64,000 nt of DNA from Neisseria musculi (GCF_014297595.2 NZ_CP060414.2:2542001-2606000); one strand, 5' to 3'. Numbered from the stretch's first letter, positions 9,077 to 18,769 are shown. Notes: generated by a model from the letters alone, not told the origin. Translations and numbers: made by a program.

Positions 9077-10306
9077 ATGCCCCGTACCACAACCGCGCTC
9101 GGCGACCGGCAGACGGCTGTTTTATTGGCCATGCTGGTGGCGCTGATGCCGTTTTCGATAGATGCCTATCTGCCCGCGATACCTGCGATGGCGCAAAGCC
9201 TGGGGGCGGATATCCACCGCATCGAGCAGAGCCTGAGTATGTTTTTGTTCGGCGTGGCGCTGGGGCAGGTGGCGGGCGGTTCGCTCTCCGACATCAAAGG
9301 CCGCCGCATCATTGCTTTAACGGGGCTGTCGGTATACATCGCCGGCGTGGTGGGGCTGACCGTGGTTCAGACGGCCGAACAATTATTGTTGTTGCGGCTG
9401 GTGCAGGCGTTTGGTGCGGGCATGACGGTGGTGGTGGTGGGTGCCGTTGTGCGCGATAACTACGAAGGCCGCAAAGCCGCGCAAATGTTTGCCTTAATCG
9501 GCATCATCATGATGGCCGCTCCGCTGGTGGCGCCGATGTTGGGCGCGGTGTTGGAAAGCATAGGCGGCTGGCGGGCGGTTTTCGTGTTTTTGGGCGTGTA
9601 TGCCGCTGCGGTGTGGGGGCTGCTCTACCGTTTTTTGGCCAAACCCGGGCGCACGGAGCCGATAGACCGCCGCATTTTCAGCGTGGCCGCCGGCCGCTAC
9701 AAACGGGTATTGTCCAACACGCCCGCATTGGGCTATCTGTTTTTTCAGGCGTTCAGCTTTTCATCGATGTTTGTGTTTTTAACCGAATCATCGTTTGTGT
9801 ATATGGAGCTCTACGGCGTTTCTGCCCATGCCTATGCGTGGATGTTCGGCATGAACATCATCACGATGGCCTTTTTCAACCGCATCACCGCCCTGCGTTT
9901 GAAAAGGGGCACCCATGCGCAGGATATTCTCCAATGGGGGATTGCCATTCAGCTTGCGGCCAACATGCTGATGTTTGCCTCGGTGCTGCTGCTGGGGCTG
10001 CCGCCGATGTGGTGGCTGGCGGGCTGCGTGATGTTGTCGGTGGGCACGCAGGGTTTGATTACCGCCAACACACAGGCTTGCTTTATGGCGTATTTCCGTG
10101 AAGAAGGCGGCAGCGCCAACGCCGTGCTGGGCGTGTGCCAGTCGGTGATAGGCGCTCTGGCGGGGATGCTCGCTACATGGCTGCACAACGGCACGGCCGC
10201 AGTGATGTCGGGCATGATGCTGTTATCGACACTGACCGGCATTTTTCTGCTGTGGCTGTGTTCGCGCGGGGCGTGGCTGCAAAACAAAGGCAGTGAAATG
10301 AAATAA
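9077..10306 (+). CDS. Bcr/CflA-family MFS drug exporter
   Basis: 409 residues with about 12 membrane segments; the proton-driven exporter family includes bicyclomycin and chloramphenicol resistance proteins. The MFS motif A region reads GGSLSDIKGRR (residues 67-77) and the first helix carries the family SIDAYLPAIP. The start at 9077 is preferred over an upstream in-frame GTG because AAGAAAGAAAGAAG lies just before it and the leader hairpin would otherwise be translated. The substrate is unknown. Confidence 0.88.
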   Translation: MPRTTTALGDRQTAVLLAMLVALMPFSIDAYLPAIPAMAQSLGADIHRIEQSLSMFLFGVALGQVAGGSLSDIKGRRIIALTGLSVYIAGVVGLTVVQTAEQLLLLRLVQAFGAGMTVVVVGAVVRDNYEGRKAAQMFALIGIIMMAAPLVAPMLGAVLESIGGWRAVFVFLGVYAAAVWGLLYRFLAKPGRTEPIDRRIFSVAAGRYKRVLSNTPALGYLFFQAFSFSSMFVFLTESSFVYMELYGVSAHAYAWMFGMNIITMAFFNRITALRLKRGTHAQDILQWGIAIQLAANMLMFASVLLLGLPPMWWLAGCVMLSVGTQGLITANTQACFMAYFREEGGSANAVLGVCQSVIGALAGMLATWLHNGTAAVMSGMMLLSTLTGIFLLWLCSRGAWLQNKGSEMK

Positions 10307-10520
10307 ACCCGAAGGCCGTCTGAAAACCGAAAAGGCAGGGTGGTTTCCCTTTTATGGCGCACGGCTTGTGTTTTGCGGGAAACGGCGGCTCTGCGGCTCT
10401 CGGGCGTGCCGGAAAACGGCACGGCGCTGCACGTTTCCCGCGTTGCCGGCCGCCTTTCAAAACCCCGAAGCAGGGTTGCAAACCAAAACCGAAAGTATGG
10501 GAACGCCGGGTTTTCTACAC

Positions 10521-10556
10521 AGGCCGTCTGAAAACATTTGCCGTTTCAGACGGCCT
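10521..10556 (+). terminator. Inverted uptake-sequence terminator before pheA
   Basis: AGGCCGTCTGAAA and its inverse (10523-10532 with 10545-10554) form a strong stem followed by TTT, between the exporter gene and pheA. Confidence 0.7.
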
Positions 10557-10619
10557 TTGCCTATGCAGATTAATGTTAAAATCGGTTTCCTTATCTTATT
10601 CAGCCGCAACGGAAACGCT

Positions 10620-11702
10620 ATGTCTGCCGACAACCCACTTTTGCCGCACCGCAACGCCATCGATGAAATCGATGCCGCCATTTTGCGCCTTCTGAACGAG
10701 CGGGCAGGACATGCCCGAGCCATCGGCGGGCTCAAAGGCACCGGCGCGGTTTACCGCCCCGAGCGCGAGGCTGCCGTGTTGCGCCGCATACAGGATTTAA
10801 ACGCCGGCCCGCTGCCCGATGAGGCCGTGGCGCGGCTGTTCCGCGAAATCATGAGCGAATGCCTGGCGGTGGAACGGCCGCTCACCATCACCTATCTCGG
10901 CCCCGCCGGCACGTTTACTCAGCAGGCCGCCGTCAAACATTTCGGCCATGCCGCCCGCACACAAGCCTGTGCCACCATAGACGAAAGTTTCCGCCTGGTG
11001 GAAGCACGCCAGGCCGATTATGTGGTTGCACCGGTGGAAAACTCCACCGAAGGCAGCGTGGGCCGCGCGCTCGATCTGCTTGCCGTTACCCCGCTGCAGG
11101 CCTGCGGCGAAGTGGTATTGCGCATACACCACCACCTGCTGCGCAAAAACAGCGGCAGCATGAAAGGCATCACCAAAGTTTACGCACACGCGCAAGCACT
11201 TGCCCAATGCCATGAATGGCTGGGGCGCAACCTGCCCGAAGCGGTGCGCATTTCCGTGTCGAGCAACGCGGAGGCCGCCCGCCTGGCGGCCGAATCCGGT
11301 GATGAATCGGCGGCGGCCATCGCCGGTCAAACCGCCGCCGAGCTTTACCGCCTGGCCAAAGTGGCCCACAGCATTGAAGACGAGCCCAACAACACTACCC
11401 GTTTTTTGGTGTTGGGCCACCAAACTCCCGCGCCCACAGGGCGGGACAAAACCTCGCTGGTGGTTTCTGCGCCCAATAAAGCCGGCGCGGTCGGCGCCCT
11501 GCTCAAACCGTTTACCGAGGCCGGCATTTCCATGACCAAATTCGAAAGCCGCCCCAGCCGTTCGGGCTTATGGGAATACCTGTTTTTTATCGACATCGAG
11601 GGCCATAAAGACGAAACCGAAGTGCAGGCAGCACTTGCCGCGCTGGAGAAACGCGCTTCGTTTGTGAAAGTTATCGGGGCATATCCGACTGCGGTGCTGT
11701 GA
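10620..11702 (+). CDS. pheA: Bifunctional chorismate mutase / prephenate dehydratase (P-protein)
   Basis: 360 residues; converts chorismate to prephenate and then phenylpyruvate for phenylalanine synthesis. An AroQ-type mutase occupies about residues 8-90 (helices with LRLLNERAGHARAIGGLK), prephenate dehydratase about 95-270 (TYLGPAGTFTQQAA, PVENSTEGSV), and a C-terminal ACT domain carries the phenylalanine-binding GALL and ESRP motifs. The start at 10620 has GGAAA upstream. A longer in-frame extension from 10368 runs through the terminator hairpin and looks non-coding. Confidence 0.95.
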   Translation: MSADNPLLPHRNAIDEIDAAILRLLNERAGHARAIGGLKGTGAVYRPEREAAVLRRIQDLNAGPLPDEAVARLFREIMSECLAVERPLTITYLGPAGTFTQQAAVKHFGHAARTQACATIDESFRLVEARQADYVVAPVENSTEGSVGRALDLLAVTPLQACGEVVLRIHHHLLRKNSGSMKGITKVYAHAQALAQCHEWLGRNLPEAVRISVSSNAEAARLAAESGDESAAAIAGQTAAELYRLAKVAHSIEDEPNNTTRFLVLGHQTPAPTGRDKTSLVVSAPNKAGAVGALLKPFTEAGISMTKFESRPSRSGLWEYLFFIDIEGHKDETEVQAALAALEKRASFVKVIGAYPTAVL

Positions 11703-12030
11703 AGGAGCCGCAAGGTTGCGCTGCGGGTTTCAGACGGCCTTATGGCCGGTGTTGGAAATCGATTCAAATTTAACTTGTATTATCAGGCAGCCGCCCGCTT
11801 TACAACCATAACAACGCCGGCCTGCCCGGTATGGATGGGAGCGGGCAGGCCGGCGCGCAGCGGGGAGCGGCAGATTCGGTGCAGGCAGGGAAAATCTGCC
11901 AACCTGCGCAAGGCGGCAGCGTGAGCGGCAGAAAGCCGCCTACGAAGCGTATGGCGAAAGATAAATATTTCAAACTGCCGTTTGATCTGCACCGGAATGG
12001 ATAGCGGAAGCCAGGCCGCAACTCGGGCGG
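11703..12030. other. 328-bp intergenic region between convergent genes
   Basis: Holds one uptake sequence near 11730 and a perfect 14-bp stem hairpin (11815-11855). No gene is recognised. Confidence 0.6.
11815..11855. terminator. Perfect 14-bp GC-rich hairpin
   Basis: CGCCGGCCTGCCCG (11815-11828) pairs exactly with 11842-11855 over a 13-base loop. It lacks a T-run, so it may act as a transcription roadblock or mRNA 3' end stabiliser between pheA and the RTX gene rather than a classical terminator. Confidence 0.55.
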
Positions 12031-14124
12031 TCAGACAATGAAATGAAGCGGTGCGGATTCTTCGGGCTGAAGCGGCGCCGGCGGCTCTGCGCTATAGGCA
12101 TAAGCTGCGGGGGCATTTTGCGCGGCCGGGGCGTGGGAGGCTGCGACACCGCTTGACTGTTCCAGCGCGGCAGCCAGTTTGGCTTCGGAGATTTTCCCTT
12201 CGAGCACATCGTTGCCGAATGTGCCGGAATCGAAAATGAAGCGGGAAACGGCGGCGTTTTTGCCGGTGTTCTGCCGTTCGATAATCAGTTTGTCGCTGCT
12301 GTTTGCGAGGCTGATTTCCCAGTTGGTTTGGCCAGCCAGCCACGGGTGGGCGGTGCGGGTGATGGTTAGGTCTTCGGGGGTGATGCCTGCGCCGAAACGC
12401 ACGCTGTTGCTGCCTTCGGTGTCGGAAATCGTGTCTTGGCCGTAACCTTTGGCAAATATAAAGGTATCGTTGCCTGCGCCGCCGTAGAGCTGATCGTTGC
12501 CGCTGCCGCCGTCAAGTGTGTCGTGGCCTGAGTTGCCGTGCAGGATATCGTTGCCGCCGAGGCCGTTGAGCCTGTCGTTGCCTGTCCAGCCATCGATTAA
12601 GTTGTTGCCGCTGCTGCCGTTGATGGTGTTGCCGTTGATGTCGCCAAACAGAATGCCGCTACTCTCGGGGGTATCCTGCAAATCGAATTTGATGGTGTGG
12701 GTGGCATCGTTGGTGCGGCCGCTGCGGGCTGCGGTGCTGTCGTCAAATTTGAATTCGATGGCGGCTTCGGTGGCGCCGCGGTTGGGAATAAACACGAGGT
12801 TTTCGGTATCGAAATCGTGGAAGCGGCCTTTTTTCACCCATTCGATAATCTGGCCGTCTGAAGACAGATAGGCCAAACGCCCGCCTGTTACGTTTTCGAT
12901 ATCGAAGCGGTATTCGGCAAGCACGTTGTCCGGCCCCACGCCGAAATCTGCTTCGCTCATGCGGTAGCCGCTTTGGCCGTTGATGGTGATGGTTTTGCGG
13001 TTGCCGGTGATGCCGATGCGCTCGGCAAGTTCCCACGGGCTGAGGGTTTCACCGGCAAATTCGAAACGGGTGATGGCGAGGTTGGACTCTTCATCGGCGC
13101 TTTGGTTGTGGATGGTGAGTTTGTCGCTGCTGCCTTTAACGGCCATCTGCCAAATATTGGCGATGTTGCCGTCTGCCTGAACGGTGGCGGTGATGGTTAA
13201 ATCTTCGGGGCGGATGTCTGCTCCGAAGCGCAGGGTGTTGGTGCCGATGGGGTCGGAAACGGTTTCTACGCCGGGGGTGCGGTAATCGATGATGGTGTCG
13301 TGGCCGTAGCCGCGGGCGAAGAAATAGGTGTCGTCTCCGTTGCCGCCTGCCAGCAAGTCGTTGCCTGCGCCGCCATCGAGATAATCATCGCCATCGCCGG
13401 GATCGGGGTAATAGCGTTCGCCCAAGCTGTTTTCAATCAGGCTGACGGCTTTGCCGCCGATTAATCTGTCGTTGCCTGCGCCGCCGTAGAGCCTGTCGCC
13501 GCCATCGCCGCCGATCAGCAGGTCGTTGCCGCCGTGGCCGGATAATGTATCGTTGCCTCCTCCTCCGGAGAGGAGGTTGTTGCCGTGGTTGCCGTTCAGC
13601 GTGTTGTTGCCGTTATTGCCGCTGCCGTTGAGGTTGCCGCTGCCGGTGAGGGCGAGGTTTTCTACATGGGCAGGCAGGGTGTAGCCCACGCTGCTGAACA
13701 CGGTGTCGGTGCCGTGGTTTTCCAACTCGATTACGGTATCCCGGGTATTGTCCACATAATAGATATCATGACCGTTGCCGCCGTGCATGGCATCGGCACC
13801 GCTGCCGCCGTCAAGAATGTCGTTGCCGCCGTGGCCGTAAAGCGTATCATCGCCGGCCAAACCGAGCAGCCGGTTGCGGTTGTTGTTGCCGGTGAGCACG
13901 TTGGCTTGGCCGTTGCCGGCGGCGTTGATTGCGCCGTGCCCCACCAGTGTGAGGTTTTCTACATGATCGGGCAGGGTGTAGCTGACGCGGCTGTAGGCTG
14001 TGTCTGTGCCTTGTCCGGGTTTTTCGATGATGCGCTCCTGCGGATGCTCGATGTGGAATACGTTATCGGCAAAGTCGCCGTAAAACACGCCGGGTGTGCC
14101 GGTGGCGTTGGGTTGGCTGCTCAT
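12031..14124 (-). CDS. RTX-type calcium-binding repeat protein
   Basis: 697 residues. It has many glycine/aspartate nonapeptides of the hemolysin type (such as [13 protein letters not shown] and [11 protein letters not shown]), alternating with longer modules containing [19 protein letters not shown] segments. These bind calcium in parallel beta-rolls after type I secretion. There is no N-terminal signal peptide, as expected for a C-terminal type I signal. No toxin, lipase or protease domain is visible, so it is a pure repeat protein, perhaps a surface or biofilm component. No type I secretion genes lie in this window. The second RTX gene at 27743-29332 shares the module style. Confidence 0.85.
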   Translation of the reverse strand: MSSQPNATGTPGVFYGDFADNVFHIEHPQERIIEKPGQGTDTAYSRVSYTLPDHVENLTLVGHGAINAAGNGQANVLTGNNNRNRLLGLAGDDTLYGHGGNDILDGGSGADAMHGGNGHDIYYVDNTRDTVIELENHGTDTVFSSVGYTLPAHVENLALTGSGNLNGSGNNGNNTLNGNHGNNLLSGGGGNDTLSGHGGNDLLIGGDGGDRLYGGAGNDRLIGGKAVSLIENSLGERYYPDPGDGDDYLDGGAGNDLLAGGNGDDTYFFARGYGHDTIIDYRTPGVETVSDPIGTNTLRFGADIRPEDLTITATVQADGNIANIWQMAVKGSSDKLTIHNQSADEESNLAITRFEFAGETLSPWELAERIGITGNRKTITINGQSGYRMSEADFGVGPDNVLAEYRFDIENVTGGRLAYLSSDGQIIEWVKKGRFHDFDTENLVFIPNRGATEAAIEFKFDDSTAARSGRTNDATHTIKFDLQDTPESSGILFGDINGNTINGSSGNNLIDGWTGNDRLNGLGGNDILHGNSGHDTLDGGSGNDQLYGGAGNDTFIFAKGYGQDTISDTEGSNSVRFGAGITPEDLTITRTAHPWLAGQTNWEISLANSSDKLIIERQNTGKNAAVSRFIFDSGTFGNDVLEGKISEAKLAAALEQSSGVAASHAPAAQNAPAAYAYSAEPPAPLQPEESAPLHFIV

Positions 14125-14407
14125 GATAGTCTCCTTGATTTGAATGGATATTAATGATGATATTCGGATAAGGTGCCGGATTGTGGTTTGGATTTTAGTG
14201 CCGGCAATGGGAATTTATTATAAAAAATGATTATATACAATATTTTAAATAAGATTATTGCCGGGGTGAAAACAGGGTCATATCCACCGCATGGGTTCAT
14301 TTGAATTTGAATAACTAGCAGGAAGAGCTGTATGCGTGGGGCCGTCTGAAAAGCTGTGTTGTGCAGATTCTGCTAGAATATCCGACCAATCTTAAAGGAA
14401 ACCGATT

Positions 14408-14803
14408 ATGGCTTGCCCTTTGTGCGCCGCCGCCAACGAAGATGTGCTGCTGCAAACCGATAATCTGCGTGTGATCGCCGTACACGATGAAACCAACGCT
14501 CCCGCATTCTGCCGCGTTATCTGGCAGCATCACGTTGCCGAAATGACCGATCTGCAACCTGCAGAACGCCGAGAGCTGATGGAAGCGGTTTTCCGGGTGG
14601 AGGCTGCCATGCGCCGGGTGTTCCGGCCTGCCAAAATCAATTTGGCCAGCCTGGGCAATGTGGTGCCGCACCTGCACTGGCACATCATTGCCCGCTTTGA
14701 TAACGATGCCAATTTTCCCGCCCCTGTTTGGCTGCCGGCCGTGCGGAAACCAGGAGTGGTGTTGCCGCAAGACTGGCCGCAGCAGATCAAAGCATTACTG
14801 TAA
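14408..14803 (+). CDS. HIT-family (histidine triad) protein
   Basis: 131 residues. The nucleotide-hydrolase signature HLHWHII has His88, His90 and His92, followed by ARF. The N-terminal CPLCAA could hold a metal but is common in this HIT subgroup. The likely activity is hydrolysis of dinucleotide or nucleoside-phosphoramidate substrates; the exact substrate is unknown. The start ATG 14408 has AAAGGAAA upstream. Confidence 0.9.
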   Translation: MACPLCAAANEDVLLQTDNLRVIAVHDETNAPAFCRVIWQHHVAEMTDLQPAERRELMEAVFRVEAAMRRVFRPAKINLASLGNVVPHLHWHIIARFDNDANFPAPVWLPAVRKPGVVLPQDWPQQIKALL

Positions 14804-15171
14804 TCCATACTTCAGGCCGTCTGAAAACGATATGAAAATCCATTGGCAGACTCAATAATTGCTGTAATCCACACTTTGCAGGCCGTCTGAAAATGTTTGC
14901 AGGCTTTCAGACGGCCTGCGTTGTGTGATACGGCTCAATGCCTTTAAAATATAGGACAACTCCGCCGGAATCCACTTTATTGCCGTTACGGCGCTGCTGC
15001 GTTTTGGCTCAAAGAGGGCGGTTTTGTCGGCCGCACGGCAGCAGAACCGGGTTCGCAATTGTTTGCGGCTTGCTGGTTTGGTTTTGCAAATAAAGTGGGC
15101 TCACTATCATATACGATCGTAATACGCATTCATCCGGCCGTCTGAAAGGGCGGCGCACACTAGGAATTTTT
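14804..15171. other. 368-bp intergenic region
   Basis: Contains three uptake sequences, two of them in the hairpin at 14879-14918, and a -10-like region before the carboxypeptidase. No gene is recognised. Confidence 0.6.
14879..14918 (+). terminator. Inverted uptake-sequence terminator after the HIT gene
   Basis: CAGGCCGTCTGAAA faces its exact complement, with cores at 14882-14891 and 14906-14915. Confidence 0.7.
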
Positions 15172-16347
15172 ATGACTTGGCAACCTTCAAGACGCAATTT
15201 TCTGAAAGCCTCGGCTGCTGCAGCCGGAGCAGGCGTGCTTGCCGCCTGCGGCAGCGGCGGCACCGCCCGCCCTGCAGCTCAAGCCGGCAAAGCCCAAATC
15301 GTGCCGCCGAAAACCACCCGACCCGGCCGCAGCGGCGACAACATATTGCGCGTTGTTGCGCCATCGGGTTTTGCCGACAGCGCCGCCCGCTCCGAAACCG
15401 GACTCACCCGCCTGCATAACGCCGGGTTTGCCGTTACCAACCAGCAAGCCGCCTTCCGCCGCTACCAGCGTTTTGCCGGCACCGACAGTGAAAGGATTGC
15501 CGACTTTCAAGATGTGGCAGCAGGCCGCGTTGCCACCCCGAAAGTGTTGATGGGGCTGCGCGGCGGCTATGGAGCCATGCGCATTTTGCCGCACATTGAT
15601 TTTGCCGCCCTCGGTGCCCGTATGCGAGAGCGCGGCACGCTGTTTTTTGGTTTCAGCGACCTATGCGCCGTGCAGCTTGCCCTGCTGGCCAAAGGCAATA
15701 TGGCCAGCTTCGCCGGGCCGATGGTGTACAGCGAGTTCGGCAAACCCGCTCCCAGCATTTATACGATGGAATCGTTTATACGCGGCACCACCCATGCCGA
15801 CAATACTATCAGCGTATATAACGTTCAGCGCCGCAGTGTCAGTGCCGAAGGCACGTTTTGGGGCGGCAATTTAAGCGTGTTGGCCTCACTCGCCGGCAGC
15901 ACCTATATGCCCGATATTCGGGGCGGCATTCTGTTTCTCGAAGACGTGGGCGAGCAGCCCTACCGCATCGAGCGTATGCTTCAAACCCTGCATCTGGCCG
16001 GTATTTTGTCGAAACAGCAGGCCGTGGTGTTCGGTGATTTCCGTATGGGCACTATCCGTGATGTGTACGACAGCAGCTATGATTTCAGCACTGTGGTCAA
16101 TAATGTCGGCCGAATTGCCAAAGTGCCTGTGCTGACAGGCTTCCCGTTTGGCCACATCACCAACAAAGCCACGTTTCCGCTGGGTGCGCATGCAAAAATC
16201 ACCGCTGAATCCAACGGCGGCTATTCGGTCAGATTCAGCGGCTATCCCACACTCAACGCCGCCGGTTTGATGCTCGATACGCTGCTGCCGCCGCCGGTTC
16301 CCGCTTATCAGCCCGTGAATATCGTGGAAGACCCGGAGCAGGAGTAA
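15172..16347 (+). CDS. ldcA: Murein LD-carboxypeptidase, Tat-type lipoprotein (peptidase S66)
   Basis: 391 residues. It trims the terminal D-Ala from tetrapeptide stems during peptidoglycan recycling or remodelling. The catalytic triad positions of the S66 family are visible: Ser162 in GFSDL, Glu257 in LFLEDVGEQPY, and His328 in FGHI; their spacing resembles LdcA enzymes of known structure. The N-terminus combines a twin-arginine motif (SRRNFLK, residues 6-12) with a lipobox ending at Cys26 (LAAC), indicating Tat export and lipidation, so a periplasmic enzyme. Classical E. coli LdcA is cytoplasmic, whereas gonococcal LdcA acts in the periplasm. It is monocistronic as far as can be seen. Confidence 0.92.
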   Translation: MTWQPSRRNFLKASAAAAGAGVLAACGSGGTARPAAQAGKAQIVPPKTTRPGRSGDNILRVVAPSGFADSAARSETGLTRLHNAGFAVTNQQAAFRRYQRFAGTDSERIADFQDVAAGRVATPKVLMGLRGGYGAMRILPHIDFAALGARMRERGTLFFGFSDLCAVQLALLAKGNMASFAGPMVYSEFGKPAPSIYTMESFIRGTTHADNTISVYNVQRRSVSAEGTFWGGNLSVLASLAGSTYMPDIRGGILFLEDVGEQPYRIERMLQTLHLAGILSKQQAVVFGDFRMGTIRDVYDSSYDFSTVVNNVGRIAKVPVLTGFPFGHITNKATFPLGAHAKITAESNGGYSVRFSGYPTLNAAGLMLDTLLPPPVPAYQPVNIVEDPEQE

Positions 16348-16719
16348 GAGCCGGGGTGAACGTATTGCTTTCGCCTTGATTCCAATCACAATCTGCGCGT
16401 AATCTGTTTTACAAACTTCCGAAAACCGTCCCAGAAACTTGGTGGGGCGGTTTTTTACCGTGGGGAGTTGAAGGAATCTATTTTGAAGGGTAACTTCGGG
16501 GAAATGGGAATACATAGGGCAGGGAAAATAATTTTATTCGGCATTCTTGAGCGCCGGGGTGAGATGTTGATTGTTGCGGTGGATAAGGGCGGACAAAAGC
16601 TTGTTGGTTGTTGGAAAAAGAAAAATCATGTCCGACACACCGTTTGCCATGTAAAGAGCCATCACATATTAATGCCGGCGGCTTCACCCTTCTGCCTTAT
16701 CCATTACTCTCGGCTGTAG
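16348..16719. other. 372-bp region without a gene
   Basis: Immediately after ldcA is a GGTGGGGCGGTTTTTTACC stretch that could terminate transcription. The rest shows no recognisable frame until the transposase remnant. Confidence 0.5.
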
Positions 16720-16914
16720 CAGGGAATCAAAATCATATTTAACGGTATTGAAAAAATCCCCAAATCAGGCTGGATATATCTGAGCAGATGCAGCGTAATC
16801 GACCGAAAATTTTTCTGGCTGTTCTTGAAAGAACGCAAATCTAAATTTAATTTTGGCGCATCAAGAGAGCAGCTTGAAATATTGTGCAAATCAAATAATG
16901 TGGTATTCGGGGCT
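16720..16914 (+). pseudogene. IS1595-family (IS1016-like) transposase C-terminal remnant
   Basis: The plus strand reads NGIEKIP, then DRKFFWLFLKERKSKFNFGA and REQLEILC. This parallels the better-preserved remnant at 41462-41737 (KECEFRFNFGTPKEQLKVL), the end of an IS1016-type DDE transposase. Only about 60 codons remain, with no start and with the conserved W/N-rich segment degraded. Its last bases abut the repressor gene on the other strand. Confidence 0.65.
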
Positions 16915-16929
16915 GACCCGGCGCAGTTT

Positions 16930-17619
16930 TTAAATGCTTCTCCCAAACCACTCTACTCTGCCGATAATGGCTACATCATCGGTCATATTATTGAGATTGA
17001 TTTCAAACGCGGGGTAAGCCTCGTTGGCGGAAATCACATTCACGATTCCGCCGGGCATCAACTGCAAACGTTTGACCAATAGATTTTCATTTAGACGCAA
17101 TACATAAAGACCATCGCGCGGCATGGTTTCGCCGTGATTGATCAAAATCGAATCACCATCGTTCAATACCCCTTCCATCGAGTCGCCTTTTACCGAAATG
17201 ACCGAAAGATTTTTGGTATCGCGGGTTACATAATTTTCTATCCAATAACGGCGGAAAGCCATGCTGAACACAGGGGTTTCATCGCCCACCAAGCGGCCGT
17301 ATCCGGCTGCCGCCTGGATATCGTAACGGGGCACGAATACAAATTCATCGATATTTACAGGGTTGCCTAAAGTGTCCTCGGCAGCGGAGGGCGTTGGCAT
17401 GGCAGAGTTCGGAAACGGCTCACCTTCGCCCGTGAGCAGCCAATCTATACTGCAACCTTTTAATTGCTTGATTTTTTTTAGGGTTTCTGCTTTTGGTAGG
17501 CCGCCTTCGTTCCAAATACGGCTGAAACCCGCAATCGTCATATCGATATCTGCTGCAATTTTGGCCTGCTTGGCTTCGTTTTTCCAAAGAAAAGCCAATC
17601 TGTCTTTAAATGTGTTCAT
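16930..17619 (-). CDS. XRE/S24 LexA-like repressor (phage CI type)
   Basis: 229 residues from ATG 17619, chosen over an upstream in-frame start at 17664 because AAGGA lies 7 bases before it. The N-terminal helix-turn-helix (about residues 5-60, ends with SIDWLLTGEGEPF) is followed by an S24 peptidase-like domain with nucleophile Ser147 (GDSMEG) and general base Lys183 (LLVKRLQ), the autocleavage dyad. Such repressors are inactivated by RecA-stimulated self-cleavage in lysogens. No phage genes adjoin it, so it may be a domesticated or orphan regulator. A perfect inverted repeat lies 46 bp upstream of the start. Confidence 0.9.
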   Translation of the reverse strand: MNTFKDRLAFLWKNEAKQAKIAADIDMTIAGFSRIWNEGGLPKAETLKKIKQLKGCSIDWLLTGEGEPFPNSAMPTPSAAEDTLGNPVNIDEFVFVPRYDIQAAAGYGRLVGDETPVFSMAFRRYWIENYVTRDTKNLSVISVKGDSMEGVLNDGDSILINHGETMPRDGLYVLRLNENLLVKRLQLMPGGIVNVISANEAYPAFEINLNNMTDDVAIIGRVEWFGRSI

Positions 17620-17664
17620 ATGTTCCTTATCAAGTGTAGCTTTGCATACTAGCTTGTGATTCAT

Positions 17665-17697
17665 TTACATTTTACTTTAGTTTTTCTTAAAATGTAA
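17665..17697. promoter_or_regulatory. Candidate operator palindrome upstream of the XRE/S24 repressor
   Basis: TTACATTTTA (17665-17674) is repeated inverted and exactly at 17688-17697 with a 13-base spacer, in the AT-rich divergent region between the repressor and the secreted-protein gene. It is a reasonable autoregulatory site; binding is inferred only. Confidence 0.5.
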
Positions 17698-17919
17698 GAT
17701 AAATTTTGAAAATAAATAAGAAAAAGTATTGCAATTTAAGATTTTGATAAGTAACATTCTTCTATACTTAATTTTTTTTCATAAACTGATTTATTTAAGC
17801 AAATGTTTACCTTCTGAGTTGGAATGGTTGTTTGGTTTTGTTTAGCAGGTTTTACATAAACCGCAAAGCAGCTGAATAAAATCTTAGCAAGTCCGGCCGG
17901 CAGGGAAAGGAGCGAAATC

Positions 17920-18195
17920 ATGCAAAGCACGCAACGCAAAGGTTTGGTGTTGGTCAGCACATTGGCCGCAATGGCTGCAGCATTCTCTTCCGGCCACACG
18001 GAGGCCCAATCCGCCGAAATGCCGCTGTCGGAGTTGGGCTGCGATAAATTGAATGTATTGCGAATCACGCAAATGAACGGTAAACAACAAGTTTTTGCAC
18101 GCGAATGCGCCGCTGCAGAAGCCGCCCAAGCATGGGAACAGTCTTACGGCGCACTTGACTCCGAAAGTTTGATTGCGAGTGTGATATACGAATAG
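17920..18195 (+). CDS. Small secreted protein of unknown function
   Basis: 91 residues starting with a signal peptide (RKGLVLVSTLAAMAAAFSSG, with likely cleavage near residue 29). The mature part has two Cys (LGCDKL and ARECAA) that could form one disulfide. GGAAAGGAG lies 12 bases upstream of the ATG. It diverges from the repressor; no family is recognised. Confidence 0.65.
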   Translation: MQSTQRKGLVLVSTLAAMAAAFSSGHTEAQSAEMPLSELGCDKLNVLRITQMNGKQQVFARECAAAEAAQAWEQSYGALDSESLIASVIYE

Positions 18196-18718
18196 CGGGT
18201 TAAACCGTTGGGCTGAAACAACACCCGGTGATAACGGTTAAAATGCCTACAGTTTTCGGTAGAAGGTTTTACCGGTGTTTCCGCTCCGGCCGTATGAAAT
18301 CTGCGTTTCACGGTGTGGATTGCTGCAAGCCGCCAACAGGCAGGCCGGCGCGCTAGAAATCAAAATTTCGGCAGATATGGGTAAACTCATGATAAGGCTT
18401 GGTAATGTGTAAATGATAAAACTATCGTTCTGCCAATCTTTGTTGTCTTTGTCCAAAAAATTTCCCGGCAATATGGATACAAGATGAGGCTGCCATCCTA
18501 AAAATCGGGAATCACAGCCTTGTAAAATTATTATTTTTATATAAATCAATATTTTATATAAAAAACTTTTAACCCGCCTTGAGCCGTCTGCATTTACAAA
18601 ACTTGACCCTGAATGCAGTTTGCAGTATAGTCGGACACCAAATTTACTGCCGATTTGATACAGCTTGCGGGCGTTAAAACAGCTAAAGCGTAGGTTGCAC
18701 TTTGCACCCATCTGTTTG
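18196..18718. other. 523-bp region between the secreted-protein gene and the metN leader
   Basis: No convincing gene. A minus-strand frame from about 18390 to 18247 has a lipobox-like LLAACSNP but no basic N-terminus or good ribosome site, so I do not call it. Confidence 0.45.
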
Positions 18719-18755
18719 CAATAAAGCCCGCTGTGTTATACATCGGGCTTTATTG
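18719..18755 (+). promoter_or_regulatory. Terminator-like hairpin in the metN leader (possible attenuator)
   Basis: CAATAAAGCCCG (18719-18730) pairs perfectly with CGGGCTTTATTG (18744-18755), followed by TTTT, 14 bp before the metN ATG. The stem 5' arm contains GCCCGC (18726-18731), which could instead pair with GCGGGC at 18667-18672. This gives a plausible terminator/antiterminator switch. No known SAM or methionine riboswitch class is recognised. Confidence 0.5.
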
Positions 18756-18769
18756 TTTTGGATAACCTT

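Noticed and set aside
10368..10619. N-terminal extension of pheA
   Set aside because: Runs through an uptake-sequence terminator; the chorismate mutase domain starts at the 10620 ATG.
16930..18195. Intact prophage beside the S24 repressor
   Set aside because: Only the repressor and one small secreted gene are present; no integrase, replication or structural genes.
18247..18390. Minus-strand frame with lipobox-like LLAACSNP
   Set aside because: No basic N-terminus, weak ribosome-binding site and no homology recognised; probably chance.
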